A stretch of DNA of 64,000 nt from Methanobrevibacter_A acididurans (lineage in GTDB: Archaea > Methanobacteriota > Methanobacteria > Methanobacteriales > Methanobacteriaceae), in assembly GCF_046197875.1 (NCBI RefSeq), contig NZ_CP166991.1, positions 186,001-250,000 on the forward strand, read 5' to 3'. Shown one piece after another: positions 27,581-36,724 of this stretch. The position numbers were made by a program, and so were the translations under genes. The notes beneath the pieces were generated by a model. The model was given only the letters and a program-made list of their open reading frames with translations. It was not told where the DNA came from and made no database searches. Numbering within the stretch: position 1 is the stretch's first letter; each line of letters opens with the position of its first letter.

Positions 27581-28348
27581 ATGTTACTAAAAATAGAAGA
27601 CTTAGCAGTACAAGTCGAAGGAAAACAAGTACTCAAAGACATCGACTTGTGTATAAAAGAAGGAGAAACCCACGTCCTACTCGGACCTAACGGTGGAGGG
27701 AAAAGTACACTCTTCATGAGCATACTCGGATTTCCTAATTACAAAATAACCAATGGTAATATAATATTTAAAGGAGAAGACATAACTAACTTAACAACAA
27801 CCGAAAGAGTTCAAAAAGGAATAGGTGTAAGTTTCCAAACACCTCCAGCAATAAGAGGAGTAAGTGTAGAAAACCTATTAAGACTCATAGAAAACAAAGA
27901 TATAGAAAAAGAACTCTCACCAAAAATGCAAAACTTATGCACAAAACTAAAATTCAACCAAGACTTCCTAAAAAGAGACGTGAACCTCGGATTCTCAGGA
28001 GGAGAAGTTAAAAGATCAGAAATACTCCAACTCCTAGCACAAAAACCAGAATTCGTAATGTTTGATGAACCTGACAGTGGAGTAGACATAGAAAACGTTG
28101 AATTAATAGCAGAAGAAATAAATGAATTATTAGAAAAAAATACCAAACCAAAACAAAGAACAAGATCAGGATTATTAATCACTCACCTCGGATACATCCT
28201 AAACTATGTAAATGCAGACATAGCACATGTACTCCTAGACGGTGAAATCGCTTGTTCAGGAAACCCAGAAGAAATAATACAAGATGTTAAAACAGAAGGA
28301 TTTAGAGGATGTGTTGAATGTGCGGAATGTATCTCAAAAAGCTGCTAA
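27581..28348 (+). CDS. sufC: Fe-S cluster assembly ATPase
   Basis: An ABC-type ATPase with Walker A GPNGGGKSTL (about residue 37 from this start), signature GFSGGEVKRSEILQLLA, Walker B FVMFDEPDSGVD, and switch His in LLITHLG. These are the SufC forms. With SufB it makes the SufBC scaffold that builds [4Fe-4S] clusters, needed here for Mvh, Mmp10 and polyferredoxin. An ATG 18 bases upstream is possible, but GGTGGTGGAA before 27581 favours this start. It ends with a Cys-rich tail (CVECAECISKSC), and its end overlaps sufB. Confidence 0.93.
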   Translation: MLLKIEDLAVQVEGKQVLKDIDLCIKEGETHVLLGPNGGGKSTLFMSILGFPNYKITNGNIIFKGEDITNLTTTERVQKGIGVSFQTPPAIRGVSVENLLRLIENKDIEKELSPKMQNLCTKLKFNQDFLKRDVNLGFSGGEVKRSEILQLLAQKPEFVMFDEPDSGVDIENVELIAEEINELLEKNTKPKQRTRSGLLITHLGYILNYVNADIAHVLLDGEIACSGNPEEIIQDVKTEGFRGCVECAECISKSC

Positions 28349-29552
28349 AGCAAAAGACAAAAAAGCAGCAATAGGAACAGATGTAACTATAGAAAACTAT
28401 TCAGAAGAAACTATAGATGCATATGATGTAATAGACAGCTTAGATGATGTAAGTAAATCAACACAAGACACCCTACTAAAAGTCGGAGTAGACTCTGATG
28501 AAACTAATCGAGCAGGATCATTTCTACAAGTTGGTCAAAGTAACATCTTCCAAGACAGCCTAACAGGTGATGTGGAATTACTAAACCTACAACAAGCATT
28601 AGATAAATACAATTGGGTATCAGATTTAATGTGGACAACAGTCCAAGCAGACGCAGATAAATACACTGCAAAAACAGCACTTCGAGAATCTGAAGAAAAT
28701 GTAAGATCAGGTTACTTCATAAGAAGTAAACCAGGAACCAAACAAACCTTCCCAGTACAAGCATGCATGTTTATAGCAGACCAAGACGTAATCCAAACCA
28801 CTCACAATATAATAATTGCAGAAGAAAACTCAGAACTACATTTAATAACTGGTTGTGCAACAGGAGACGATGTATCCTCAGCACTCCACGTAGGAGTCTC
28901 AGAACTATTCGTCAAACCAGGTGGAAAAATCACATTCACCATGATACATAACTGGGCAGAACAAGTAGAAGTACGTCCAAGAACCGGAATAAAAGTAGAA
29001 GACAATGGTACATTTATAAATAACTATATCTTAACCAGTCCAGTACACTCTCTACAATCTTATCCAACAGCACACTGTGTAGGTAAAAATTCACGTGCAC
29101 TATTCCAAACCATCCTTAATGGTCAAAAAGATAGTTACATTGATAGTGGGGCACGAGGAATACTTTCCGGTGATGGAGCATCAACAGAAGTTATTAGTCG
29201 AGCAGTAAGTAATGATGAATCAAAAATTTATGCAAGAGGGCACCTAGCAGGTGAACGACCAAACGTAAAAGGTCACCTAGAATGTAACGGACTCGTACTA
29301 TCCGATGATTCAAGCATTTATGCTGTACCAGAATTAGAAGCAAACAGTAGTGGTCTTGAATTATCACACGAAGCTGCAGTAGGTAAAATAGATGAAGATG
29401 AAATCTATTACCTTACAAGTCGTGGTTTAACAGAAGAAGAAGCAGCTGCAATGATAGTTAGAGGATTTTTAAGTATGGATATAACAGGCTTACCACCAGC
29501 ACTTGCAAAATCCACACAAGAAATGATAGACATGAGTGTAAAAGGAATATAA
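28284..29552 (+). CDS. sufB: Fe-S cluster assembly scaffold SufB/SufD family
   Basis: A roughly 410-residue SufB/D family protein, with the right-handed beta-helix core (about 110-350) and the family's C-terminal helical end RGLTEEEAAAMIVRGFL. It is the scaffold partner of SufC. The archaeal form is shorter than bacterial SufB. Coding overlaps the end of sufC by up to 65 bases; the start is uncertain because in-frame ATG 28284 and GTG 28311 and 28320 lie within sufC. Confidence 0.92.
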   Translation: MLKQKDLEDVLNVRNVSQKAAKAKDKKAAIGTDVTIENYSEETIDAYDVIDSLDDVSKSTQDTLLKVGVDSDETNRAGSFLQVGQSNIFQDSLTGDVELLNLQQALDKYNWVSDLMWTTVQADADKYTAKTALRESEENVRSGYFIRSKPGTKQTFPVQACMFIADQDVIQTTHNIIIAEENSELHLITGCATGDDVSSALHVGVSELFVKPGGKITFTMIHNWAEQVEVRPRTGIKVEDNGTFINNYILTSPVHSLQSYPTAHCVGKNSRALFQTILNGQKDSYIDSGARGILSGDGASTEVISRAVSNDESKIYARGHLAGERPNVKGHLECNGLVLSDDSSIYAVPELEANSSGLELSHEAAVGKIDEDEIYYLTSRGLTEEEAAAMIVRGFLSMDITGLPPALAKSTQEMIDMSVKGI

Positions 29553-30082
29553 AAATAAATACTCTTCCTTTCCCTCTATTTTTTTATAATGTTTCTAGCT
29601 AGATTAAACAATTCTTCTTTGTCTATATAAAGATTAAAATTCCCTATTTTTTTATAACTTTAATTAAACTATTTTTAAATTCAATTTTTAACAAAACCTT
29701 AAATAAAAATGATTTTATTACTCTCCTATTTTTTTAAAACAATTTACTGGTTTATTTATAATTACACTCCATTTTAACTAATTTTGAAAACTAATTTTTT
29801 TTAAATGACTTACAAAGTATTAATTACCTAATTATAATTGGAGGTGAAAAAAAATTTTAAAACTTAAATTTTAAGTACAGATATTTTAGTTTGATTTAAA
29901 CAAAACTTATCAAATCTATCTAAGTCAAAAAAAAATTAAGGAATATAATTTTTAGAATGGAATGAAAAATAAGAAAAAAATTAAATTTTAAATCTTTAAT
30001 GGGGAATTAAGAGAAAAATATAAGTCAAATAAATTTATATAAAAATTATAATAAAATAGTGGGGTTTTAAAGAATAAAAATT
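29553..30082. other. Gene-free AT-rich spacer
   Basis: About 530 bases with no believable coding frame. At 29839-29846 there is a good ribosome-binding-like word (GGAGGTGA) that is not followed by an open frame, which could be the remnant of a decayed gene. The promoter of the next gene must lie at the right end. Confidence 0.5.
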
Positions 30083-30619
30083 TTGAAAAACATAGATACA
30101 AAGACAATTTCAGGAAGGATCTCTAAAGAAAAATTTGAAGAATTAAAAAATTTAAATTTAGATGGAACAACTAGTATAAAAGTTGCTAAAGCAATAGATT
30201 TTTTAATATTAATTTATTCAGATAATAATGAACAATATAAGGAATTATATGAATTAAATTTAAAGAGAACCCGTAGAGATGAAATTGAAAAAGAGTTAAA
30301 GGAATTAAAAAAGGATATAAATTTTTTAGAAGAAAAAAACAATACAGTTAAAAACTTAGATTTAACTGATACATTAAAAAAAATATATTATAATGATAAA
30401 TGTTCAGATTTTTTAAATAAGCAGTTAGAACGATTATCTAATAGAAGGTATGCTCCTGAAATTTTTAAAGATAAAAATAATTTATCTTTTAATCAAAAAA
30501 GGTACTTAGAAATTTTAATTAATAGTTTAAAAAAGTTTAATAATGAAAACAATTTTGATTTAGATTATGATAGTTTTATTGAGGGGATGATACAAATAAA
30601 ACAGGAAAACAAGGATTAA
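30083..30619 (+). CDS. Putative DNA-binding coiled-coil protein upstream of an iteron array
   Basis: I do not recognise the family of this 178-residue protein. Residues 6-45 (TISGRISKEKFEELKNLN, then KVAKAIDFLI) fit a ribbon-helix-helix: a short strand with two helices. Residues 65-115 are a charged coiled coil (EIEKELKELKKDINFLEEKN). The C-terminus is helical. The start is a TTG; no ATG occurs early in the frame. It is followed by a 64-bp-period palindromic repeat array that it may bind, as plasmid partition or replication proteins bind iterons. This link is from position only. It sits alone between sufB and mvhD. Confidence 0.65.
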   Translation: MKNIDTKTISGRISKEKFEELKNLNLDGTTSIKVAKAIDFLILIYSDNNEQYKELYELNLKRTRRDEIEKELKELKKDINFLEEKNNTVKNLDLTDTLKKIYYNDKCSDFLNKQLERLSNRRYAPEIFKDKNNLSFNQKRYLEILINSLKKFNNENNFDLDYDSFIEGMIQIKQENKD

Positions 30620-30732
30620 ATAAAAATATACTTATTATAAAAGTTTAAATTAAAAATTTAACTAAGTTTTAAATTGTATACACATTTTGCATACCTTTTA
30701 AAATTTTTGCGCAAGTGTAGTGTAAGGGGGGA

Positions 30733-31092
<360 letters not shown>

Positions 31093-31095
31093 TTT

Positions 31096-31821
31096 ATATT
31101 TATAAAAAATATTTTTTTCATATAATTGTATTAATTTATTCATTGTATTTTTTTAATGATCTTTTAATTTTTGGTTTTTAGATGAAATTTAAATATTTAA
31201 GGGGGTAATGTTTTTTTTATTAAAATTTTTTTGGGGTTTATTCTTATTTTTATATTTTTTGTTGATTTTATCATATATTGCTAGCTAGAGGTATACTGAT
31301 TGGTACTTTTTTCAATGTTTTATAGGGGCTTTGTTTTTTTTAATTTTTTCATATAATTTTTCTTGTTGGTGATGTTTGTGTTTCTTATTTTTTTAAATGT
31401 CTATTGGATTTTTATTGAAGTTTTTTAAGTGTTTGTATAGTGTTTTAATTATTTTAAAGGTATTTAGTTAAAAATAAAACTGTTAGTATTAATACATACA
31501 AAAAACTTAATATGATATTTAAAGCTTTCGAAATACTTTTCGAAGTAACATTTATATTTAATACTTATTTAATATATTAACAGTACATTGATGTTAAGCT
31601 GAGCTAGCTCATTAACGTACAATAAAAACTAAAAATTAAATAAGAAAAATTAAGACTTTTTTTTTATTTAAAAAAATATTAGTTTTACATAAAAAAAACT
31701 TTTTATAAAAAGCAAAAAAAAAATATAAATCCTTTAAAAGGAAACCAATATTTCTTTTTTTAAGGTAAAAAAAAATATATATAAAAAAAAATTTGAGATA
31801 TTCTAGAGGAGGAAAAACTCT
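31096..31821. other. Gene-free region with mvh promoter signals
   Basis: No convincing gene. TTCGAA palindromes occur twice (about 31527 and 31539), just before a TATA-like TTTATATTTA (31551-31560). Next comes a palindrome GAGCTAGCTC (31601-31610) flanked by GTTAA and TTAAC. The last 150 bases are A-rich leader with TCCTTTAAAAGGA (about 31729-31741). The mvhD ribosome-binding site is AGAGGAGG. Confidence 0.55.
31523..31616 (+). promoter_or_regulatory. Probable mvh promoter and operator region
   Basis: Two TTCGAA palindromes (CTTTCGAAA and TTTTCGAAG, centres about 12 bases apart) abut a TATA box at 31551-31560. About 35 bases further on is the dyad GTTAA-GCT-GAGCTAGCTC-A-TTAAC (31593-31615). 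The palindromes near the TATA box look like a repressor or activator site; the downstream dyad could be a second operator or an mRNA hairpin. This is inferred from spacing only. Confidence 0.45.
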
Positions 31822-32247
31822 ATGGACGAAGATGTAAAAATAGTAATGTTTTGTTGTAACTGGTGCTCCTATGGTGGAGCAGACACAGCAGGTACTGCTA
31901 GAATGCAATACCCACCGAATATAAGAGTAATTCGAGTAATGTGTTCCGGAAGAATAGACCCACAATTTATCCTTAAAGCATTCAGAGAAGGTGCAGATGG
32001 AGTACTTATCGCAGGATGCCATATGGGAGACTGCCACTACGATGCAGGAAACTACAAATTAGATAGAAGAATGAGATTAGTTTACAAACTCGTAGAAGAC
32101 CTTGGAATAGGAAAAGAAAGAGTATACCATGATTGGATCAGTGCATCCGAAGGGGAAAAATTCGCAACTACTGTAACCATGATGGTAAATCGTATTAAAG
32201 AACTCGGACCATCCCCATTAAAAGAAGAAATCGAAGCAGAAGGATAA
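31822..32247 (+). CDS. mvhD: F420-non-reducing hydrogenase iron-sulfur subunit D
   Basis: The 141-residue MvhD carries a [2Fe-2S] cluster bound by conserved cysteines: FCCNWCSYGGADTAG at residues 10-24, VMCSGRID near 53, and AGCHMGDCHYDAGN near 75. MvhD passes electrons from the hydrogenase to heterodisulfide reductase HdrABC for flavin-based bifurcation. It is the first gene of mvhDGA, behind a strong AGAGGAGG site. Codons resemble those of the highly expressed mcr genes. Confidence 0.96.
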   Translation: MDEDVKIVMFCCNWCSYGGADTAGTARMQYPPNIRVIRVMCSGRIDPQFILKAFREGADGVLIAGCHMGDCHYDAGNYKLDRRMRLVYKLVEDLGIGKERVYHDWISASEGEKFATTVTMMVNRIKELGPSPLKEEIEAEG

Positions 32248-32277
32248 ATTTAATATTATTTGGAGGATTATGATAAC

Positions 32278-33207
32278 ATGGCTGAAAAAGCACAAATAGG
32301 AACCATGTGGCTCGGAGGATGTTCCGGTTGTCACTTATCAATTGCTGATTTCCACGAATCATTACTTGATGTATTAGAATTAGCAGAATTCAAATTTTCA
32401 CCAGTACTTATGGATACCAAATATGATGAAGTACCACACTTAGATGTACTTATTGTAGAAGGTGGAATAAGAAACAATGAAAACCGTGAATTAGCAGAAA
32501 TGTTAAGAGAAAAAGCAGACTTTGTAATTGCATACGGAACATGTGCAGCATACGGTGGAATACCAGGACTTGGAAACTTACACACCGTAGAAGAATTAGA
32601 AGAAGAAGCATACATTAACTCTTGCAGTACTGTAAACCCAGAAGGAATCATCCCAAGCGAAGGCGTACCACACCTTGAATCCCGTGTAAGACCATTACAC
32701 GAATGTATTGATGTGGACTTAACCATCCCAGGATGCCCACCAAGATCCGATGTAGTTGCACAAGCAATCATCACATTATTAAATGGGGAAACAATAGAAT
32801 TACCAACAACTAACCTTTGTGAAGTATGTCCAAGAGAAAAACCACCTGCAGGTTTAGCAATGGACTTCATCAAAAGACAATTTGAAGTTGGAAAACCAGA
32901 AGAAGATTTATGTTTAATCTCCCAAGGACTCGTATGTATGGGACCAGCAACAGTATCCCTCTGTGGATCCGAATGCCCAGGAGATGCAAACGTACCATGC
33001 CGTGGATGTTACGGACCAACTGCAAATGTTAAAGATGCAGGAGCAAAAATGATTTCCGCTATCGCATCAGATTACGGAGTATCAGAAGATAAAGATGTAG
33101 ATCCAGAAGAAGTAGCAAACGAATTAGATGATATCGTAGGAACATTCTACACCTACACTTTACCTGATGCATTAGTACCAATGAAAATGCAAAAAGGAGG
33201 CAAATAA
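32278..33207 (+). CDS. mvhG: F420-non-reducing hydrogenase small subunit
   Basis: The small, Fe-S-cluster-carrying subunit of the [NiFe] hydrogenase. Its proximal cluster motif GGCSGCHLSIADFHE lies at residues 13-27, with GTCAAYGGIPGLGN and the later GCPPRSDVV and cysteine groups (CRGCYGPT) for the other clusters. There is no signal peptide, so the enzyme is cytosolic. A TTG at 32260 would lengthen it, but that codon overlaps the TTGGAGG ribosome-binding site; ATG 32278 is right. Confidence 0.96.
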   Translation: MAEKAQIGTMWLGGCSGCHLSIADFHESLLDVLELAEFKFSPVLMDTKYDEVPHLDVLIVEGGIRNNENRELAEMLREKADFVIAYGTCAAYGGIPGLGNLHTVEELEEEAYINSCSTVNPEGIIPSEGVPHLESRVRPLHECIDVDLTIPGCPPRSDVVAQAIITLLNGETIELPTTNLCEVCPREKPPAGLAMDFIKRQFEVGKPEEDLCLISQGLVCMGPATVSLCGSECPGDANVPCRGCYGPTANVKDAGAKMISAIASDYGVSEDKDVDPEEVANELDDIVGTFYTYTLPDALVPMKMQKGGK

Positions 33208-33209
33208 AT

Positions 33210-34634
33210 ATGACAACACTTACAATGGAACCAGTAACCCGTATTGAAGGACACGCAAAAATCACCGTAGACCTTGATGAAAACGGTAACGTAAAAGACA
33301 CAAAATTACATGTAATGGAATTCCGTGGTTTTGAAAAATTCTTACAAGGAAGACCAATAGAAGAAGTAGCACGTATCGTACCACGTATCTGTGGTATTTG
33401 TGATGTACAACACCACTTCGCAGCAGCAAAAGCAGCAGACCAAATCTTCGGATTCGGAGATGAAATACTCCCTACTGCTTATAAGATGAGAGAAATTGAA
33501 AACTGGGGTTCATTCATGCACTCCCACGCTCTTCACTTTTACTTCCTCGCAGCACCAGATTTAATAATACCAAACGGAACAAGACAAACCCGTAACGTAT
33601 TCCAAATCATTAAAGACAGTCCAGAAGTAGCATTACAAGCAATCAAAATCAGAAGAAATGGTTTAGATATTGTAAGAGCAATAGGTGGACGTCCAATTCA
33701 CCCAGCTAGTAGTATTCCAGGTGGAATAACCACAGAACTTTCAGATGAAACACAAGCAGATTTACTTGCAAAAGCAAAAGAAAACGTTGAACTTGCTCAA
33801 GCAACCCTTGACCTTGCAAAACCAGTATTTGCTGAAAAATTAGACCTTGTACAAACCCTTGGAAACTTCGGAGACACACGTCACTGTGGACTCGTTAAAG
33901 ATGGTGTATGGGATGTATATGATGGAAACGTAAGAATAAAATCTAAAGACGGATCCAAAATCGAATACGAATACAACAACCTTGAATACCAAGACATTGT
34001 TGCAGAACATGTAAAACCTTACAGTTGGTTAAAATTCCCATACATTAAAGAATTAGGATACCCTGAAGGAATTTACCGTGTAGCACCATTATCTCGTTTA
34101 AATGTTGCTGATAAAATGCCAGACCAAGCACCATTAGCTCAAGCTGCATTTGAAGAATTCCGTGAAAAATTCGGATACGCACAACAACCATTACTCTTCC
34201 ACTGGGCAAGAATTATTGAAATGTTAGCAGCAGCAGAATGTGCAGCTGACGGATTAGATCAAGACTTATCTGGTGAAAAAGTACCGGAACCACAAGAAAA
34301 AGTAGCAGGAGAAGGTGCAGGTATTGTAGAAGCAGCTCGTGGAACATTAATCCACCACTACAAAACAGATGACAATGGACTTGTAACTAAAGCAAACATC
34401 GTTGTTGCAACTATCCAAAACAATCCAGCAATGGAAATGGGAATAAACCAAGTCGCAAAAACTTACATTAAACCTGGTGTTGAAGTAGATGATAAAATCT
34501 TCAACCTTATGGAAATGGTTATTCGTGCATACGATCCATGTTTATCCTGTGCAACCCATACAATGGATGGTCAAATGAGACTTGCAACTATTGAAGTATA
34601 CGATAGTGAAGGAACCCTTGTCAAGAAAATATAA
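33210..34634 (+). CDS. mvhA: F420-non-reducing hydrogenase large (catalytic) subunit
   Basis: The 474-residue [NiFe] catalytic subunit. The N-terminal nickel ligands are in RICGIC (Cys61, Cys64) and the C-terminal ones in DPCLSCATH (Cys444, Cys447). A 24-residue tail after His450 is expected to be removed by a maturation protease on nickel insertion. It oxidises H2 and feeds electrons through MvhG and MvhD to heterodisulfide reductase. AAGGAGG precedes the ATG, two bases after the mvhG stop. Confidence 0.97.
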   Translation: MTTLTMEPVTRIEGHAKITVDLDENGNVKDTKLHVMEFRGFEKFLQGRPIEEVARIVPRICGICDVQHHFAAAKAADQIFGFGDEILPTAYKMREIENWGSFMHSHALHFYFLAAPDLIIPNGTRQTRNVFQIIKDSPEVALQAIKIRRNGLDIVRAIGGRPIHPASSIPGGITTELSDETQADLLAKAKENVELAQATLDLAKPVFAEKLDLVQTLGNFGDTRHCGLVKDGVWDVYDGNVRIKSKDGSKIEYEYNNLEYQDIVAEHVKPYSWLKFPYIKELGYPEGIYRVAPLSRLNVADKMPDQAPLAQAAFEEFREKFGYAQQPLLFHWARIIEMLAAAECAADGLDQDLSGEKVPEPQEKVAGEGAGIVEAARGTLIHHYKTDDNGLVTKANIVVATIQNNPAMEMGINQVAKTYIKPGVEVDDKIFNLMEMVIRAYDPCLSCATHTMDGQMRLATIEVYDSEGTLVKKI

Positions 34635-34865
34635 AATATTTGATGCAAAAAAAAATATAATACTAAAAAAAAAATAGAATTTTATAAAAAAAAGTTTTTT
34701 ATGAGGAAAAAAATACTATTTAACCCCCATATTATTTTTTTATATAATCCCTTTTTTTTAGAATTATTTTATATTAAAAAAAATATTTTTTTTTTCAAAC
34801 AAAAAAATTAAAATAATAAATTGAAGAAAAAAAATTTAATTAATTAAATTAGGAGAATAACTAAT

Positions 34866-36101
34866 ATGATATCAGTTAATCAAGATACTTGCATCAAATG
34901 TGGAGCTTGTGAAGGAGTTTGTCCTTCAGGTGCTATTGCAGTAAAAGAAACAGTAACTTACTGTGATACTTGTGAAAGTGAACCTAAATGTGCTGATGTG
35001 TGTCCTAATGGTGCATTAACTGTTGGAGACATTATCATTTCTGATGATGCAGATCCAGTTGTAAGATTAAACTTCAATCCAAGTAAATGTGACCAATGTG
35101 GAGAATGTATAAGTGCATGTCCTAAAAGTATAATGAAACTTGGAGACGAGGAAGGAGAATTACCACTTGGTGGATACTGTGTAATGTGTCAACAATGTGT
35201 TGATATTTGTCCAGTAGATGCAATCGGTATGCCAGGTATAAAAGAACCAGCCACTCGAGAAGTAAATATTGAAGGTGCAGTCTACATAGAAGACTGTGTA
35301 GGATGTGGAACATGTGTAAGTGAATGCCCAGTAGAAGCAATTACTTTATCTGGTTATGGTGAACCAATCACTATAGATGAAGATACTTGTATTAAATGTG
35401 GAATCTGCTCACAAACATGTCCATGGAATGCAGTATACATTAGTGAAAACATTCCAACTAAACGTGGAAAAACCATAAACACTTTCACATTAAACAATAC
35501 AGATTGTATTGGATGTAATACTTGTGTAGATGCATGTCCAGGAGACTTCATACAAGCTAAAGGTGCAGATTTAAGTATAAAATTGCCAAAAGCATGTGCA
35601 GCATGTGGACTCTGTGAAAAATTATGCCCAGTCGACGCCATTACATTAGATGTGACTTGGGGACAAGCAACACAAGCCAACGAAGAAGGACTAGTCCGTG
35701 ATACAAATAAATGTATCTTCGATGGATCCTGCGCACTTAAATGTCCAACAGAAGCAATACGTGTAGTCACTAAACGTGGAATGGAATTACCCTCCAAAAA
35801 ACGTGACATGGGAGAACCATCCTTCAACATGTGTGCAAGATGCGGAGCATGTGCAGCAGTATGTCCAAACGATGCACTACAACTTGCAGAAGTAGATAAA
35901 ATCATAGACGGTGTAACAGTTACACGTAACCGTATAAACTTCAATGCAAGTAAATGTGATCAATGTGGAGACTGCATAAGTGCATGTCCATATGACATGT
36001 TACATGAAACAAGTAAACCAAACTTACCTGTAGCAGGATTCTGCACACTCTGTGAAAACTGTATCGAAAGATGCAAAGAAGAAGCACTATCACTAAAATA
36101 A
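34866..36101 (+). CDS. mvhB: Polyferredoxin with twelve [4Fe-4S] cluster motifs
   Basis: A 411-residue protein made of tandem ferredoxin repeats. I count twelve cysteine groups of the CX2CX2CX3C kind or variants, starting with CIKCGACEGVCP at residue 11 and ending with CTLCENCIERC near the C-terminus. One (CDTCESEPKCADVCP) is expanded, and one (CIFDGSCALKCP) has an altered spacing. This matches MvhB, an electron carrier linked to Mvh hydrogenase. A 230-base AT-rich gap separates it from mvhA, longer than expected for an operon, so it may have its own promoter. TTAGGAG precedes the ATG. Confidence 0.93.
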   Translation: MISVNQDTCIKCGACEGVCPSGAIAVKETVTYCDTCESEPKCADVCPNGALTVGDIIISDDADPVVRLNFNPSKCDQCGECISACPKSIMKLGDEEGELPLGGYCVMCQQCVDICPVDAIGMPGIKEPATREVNIEGAVYIEDCVGCGTCVSECPVEAITLSGYGEPITIDEDTCIKCGICSQTCPWNAVYISENIPTKRGKTINTFTLNNTDCIGCNTCVDACPGDFIQAKGADLSIKLPKACAACGLCEKLCPVDAITLDVTWGQATQANEEGLVRDTNKCIFDGSCALKCPTEAIRVVTKRGMELPSKKRDMGEPSFNMCARCGACAAVCPNDALQLAEVDKIIDGVTVTRNRINFNASKCDQCGDCISACPYDMLHETSKPNLPVAGFCTLCENCIERCKEEALSLK

Positions 36102-36133
36102 ACACAAAATAAACAAATTTTATAAGGAATTTT

Positions 36134-36166
36134 AAGGGGAGGAATTACTCTTATTTCCCCTTTTTT
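36134..36166 (+). terminator. Terminator-like hairpin after mvhB
   Basis: AAGGGGA (36134-36140) pairs with TCCCCTT (36156-36162), with a 15-base loop, followed by TTTT. It lies about 30 bases after the mvhB stop. The 18 bases before it are shared with the region after the adhesin gene. Confidence 0.6.
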
Positions 36167-36724
36167 CTTATAAAAAAAATTATTAACTCTTTTTTTCTTT
36201 AATTATCAAAAATTTTCTAATAAATAATCCTATTTTTTTTACTCATATTTTATGAGAATAATATAGTAAAGTATTTATTGTATAATTACAATAAGGTTAT
36301 ATTAACATGGTATTTTTTTAACAACCCTTTAAAAGAACTTATTAGGTTTTGGATTGTTTTAATAAATTAAAACAAAAATGAAAGGTTTAATTTGATGTTA
36401 AAAAATAACTAACACTCTTACACCTACTCATATTCCCACCATAATAATAATTGTATGAAAATTTTAAAGGACATAAAACTATTGTTATTTAAAAGAATAC
36501 TTCATGTTAAAATGTTTATATGGGGATGATGTAATCCCAAAATAAGAAAAATGGGGGGAAAACTTTCTTCTCTATTTTTATTATAAGGGTTTTACTATTA
36601 TTTTCTTTCATATGAAAAAGAATAAAAAAAATATATTTAGACAGACGAATGAAAAAATAGATCAAAAAAAATTAAATTTTTTTTGATACTATAATAACTC
36701 AAAAATTTTGAGGTGAAAAATAAA
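36167..36724. other. Gene-free spacer upstream of the adhesin-like gene
   Basis: About 560 AT-rich bases with no frame. A short hairpin GGGAT/ATCCC occurs near 36525-36540 (GATGATG in the loop), and a run of G followed by a T-rich stretch near 36552-36600. The promoter and leader of the adhesin gene must lie here but cannot be placed securely. GAGGTGA at 36710-36716 is the ribosome-binding site. Confidence 0.5.

Noticed and set aside
32260..32277. Upstream TTG start for mvhG
   Set aside because: It overlaps TTGGAGG, the ribosome-binding site for ATG 32278.
32331..32873. A 180-codon open frame on the minus strand opposite mvhG
   Set aside because: Shadow of a strongly conserved hydrogenase gene with biased codons; composition is unlike a real protein of this genome.
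35354..35944. A 196-codon open frame on the minus strand opposite mvhB
   Set aside because: It is the antisense shadow of the repeated ferredoxin motifs; it has no ribosome-binding site and no family resemblance.
36525..36540. Possible C/D-box guide RNA (GATGATG near a short hairpin)
   Set aside because: No matching D box at the right distance and no visible guide; the hairpin is only five base pairs.
36713..36724. Upstream GTG start for the adhesin-like gene
   Set aside because: The GTG is part of the GAGGTGA ribosome-binding site; ATG 36725 gives a proper signal peptide.
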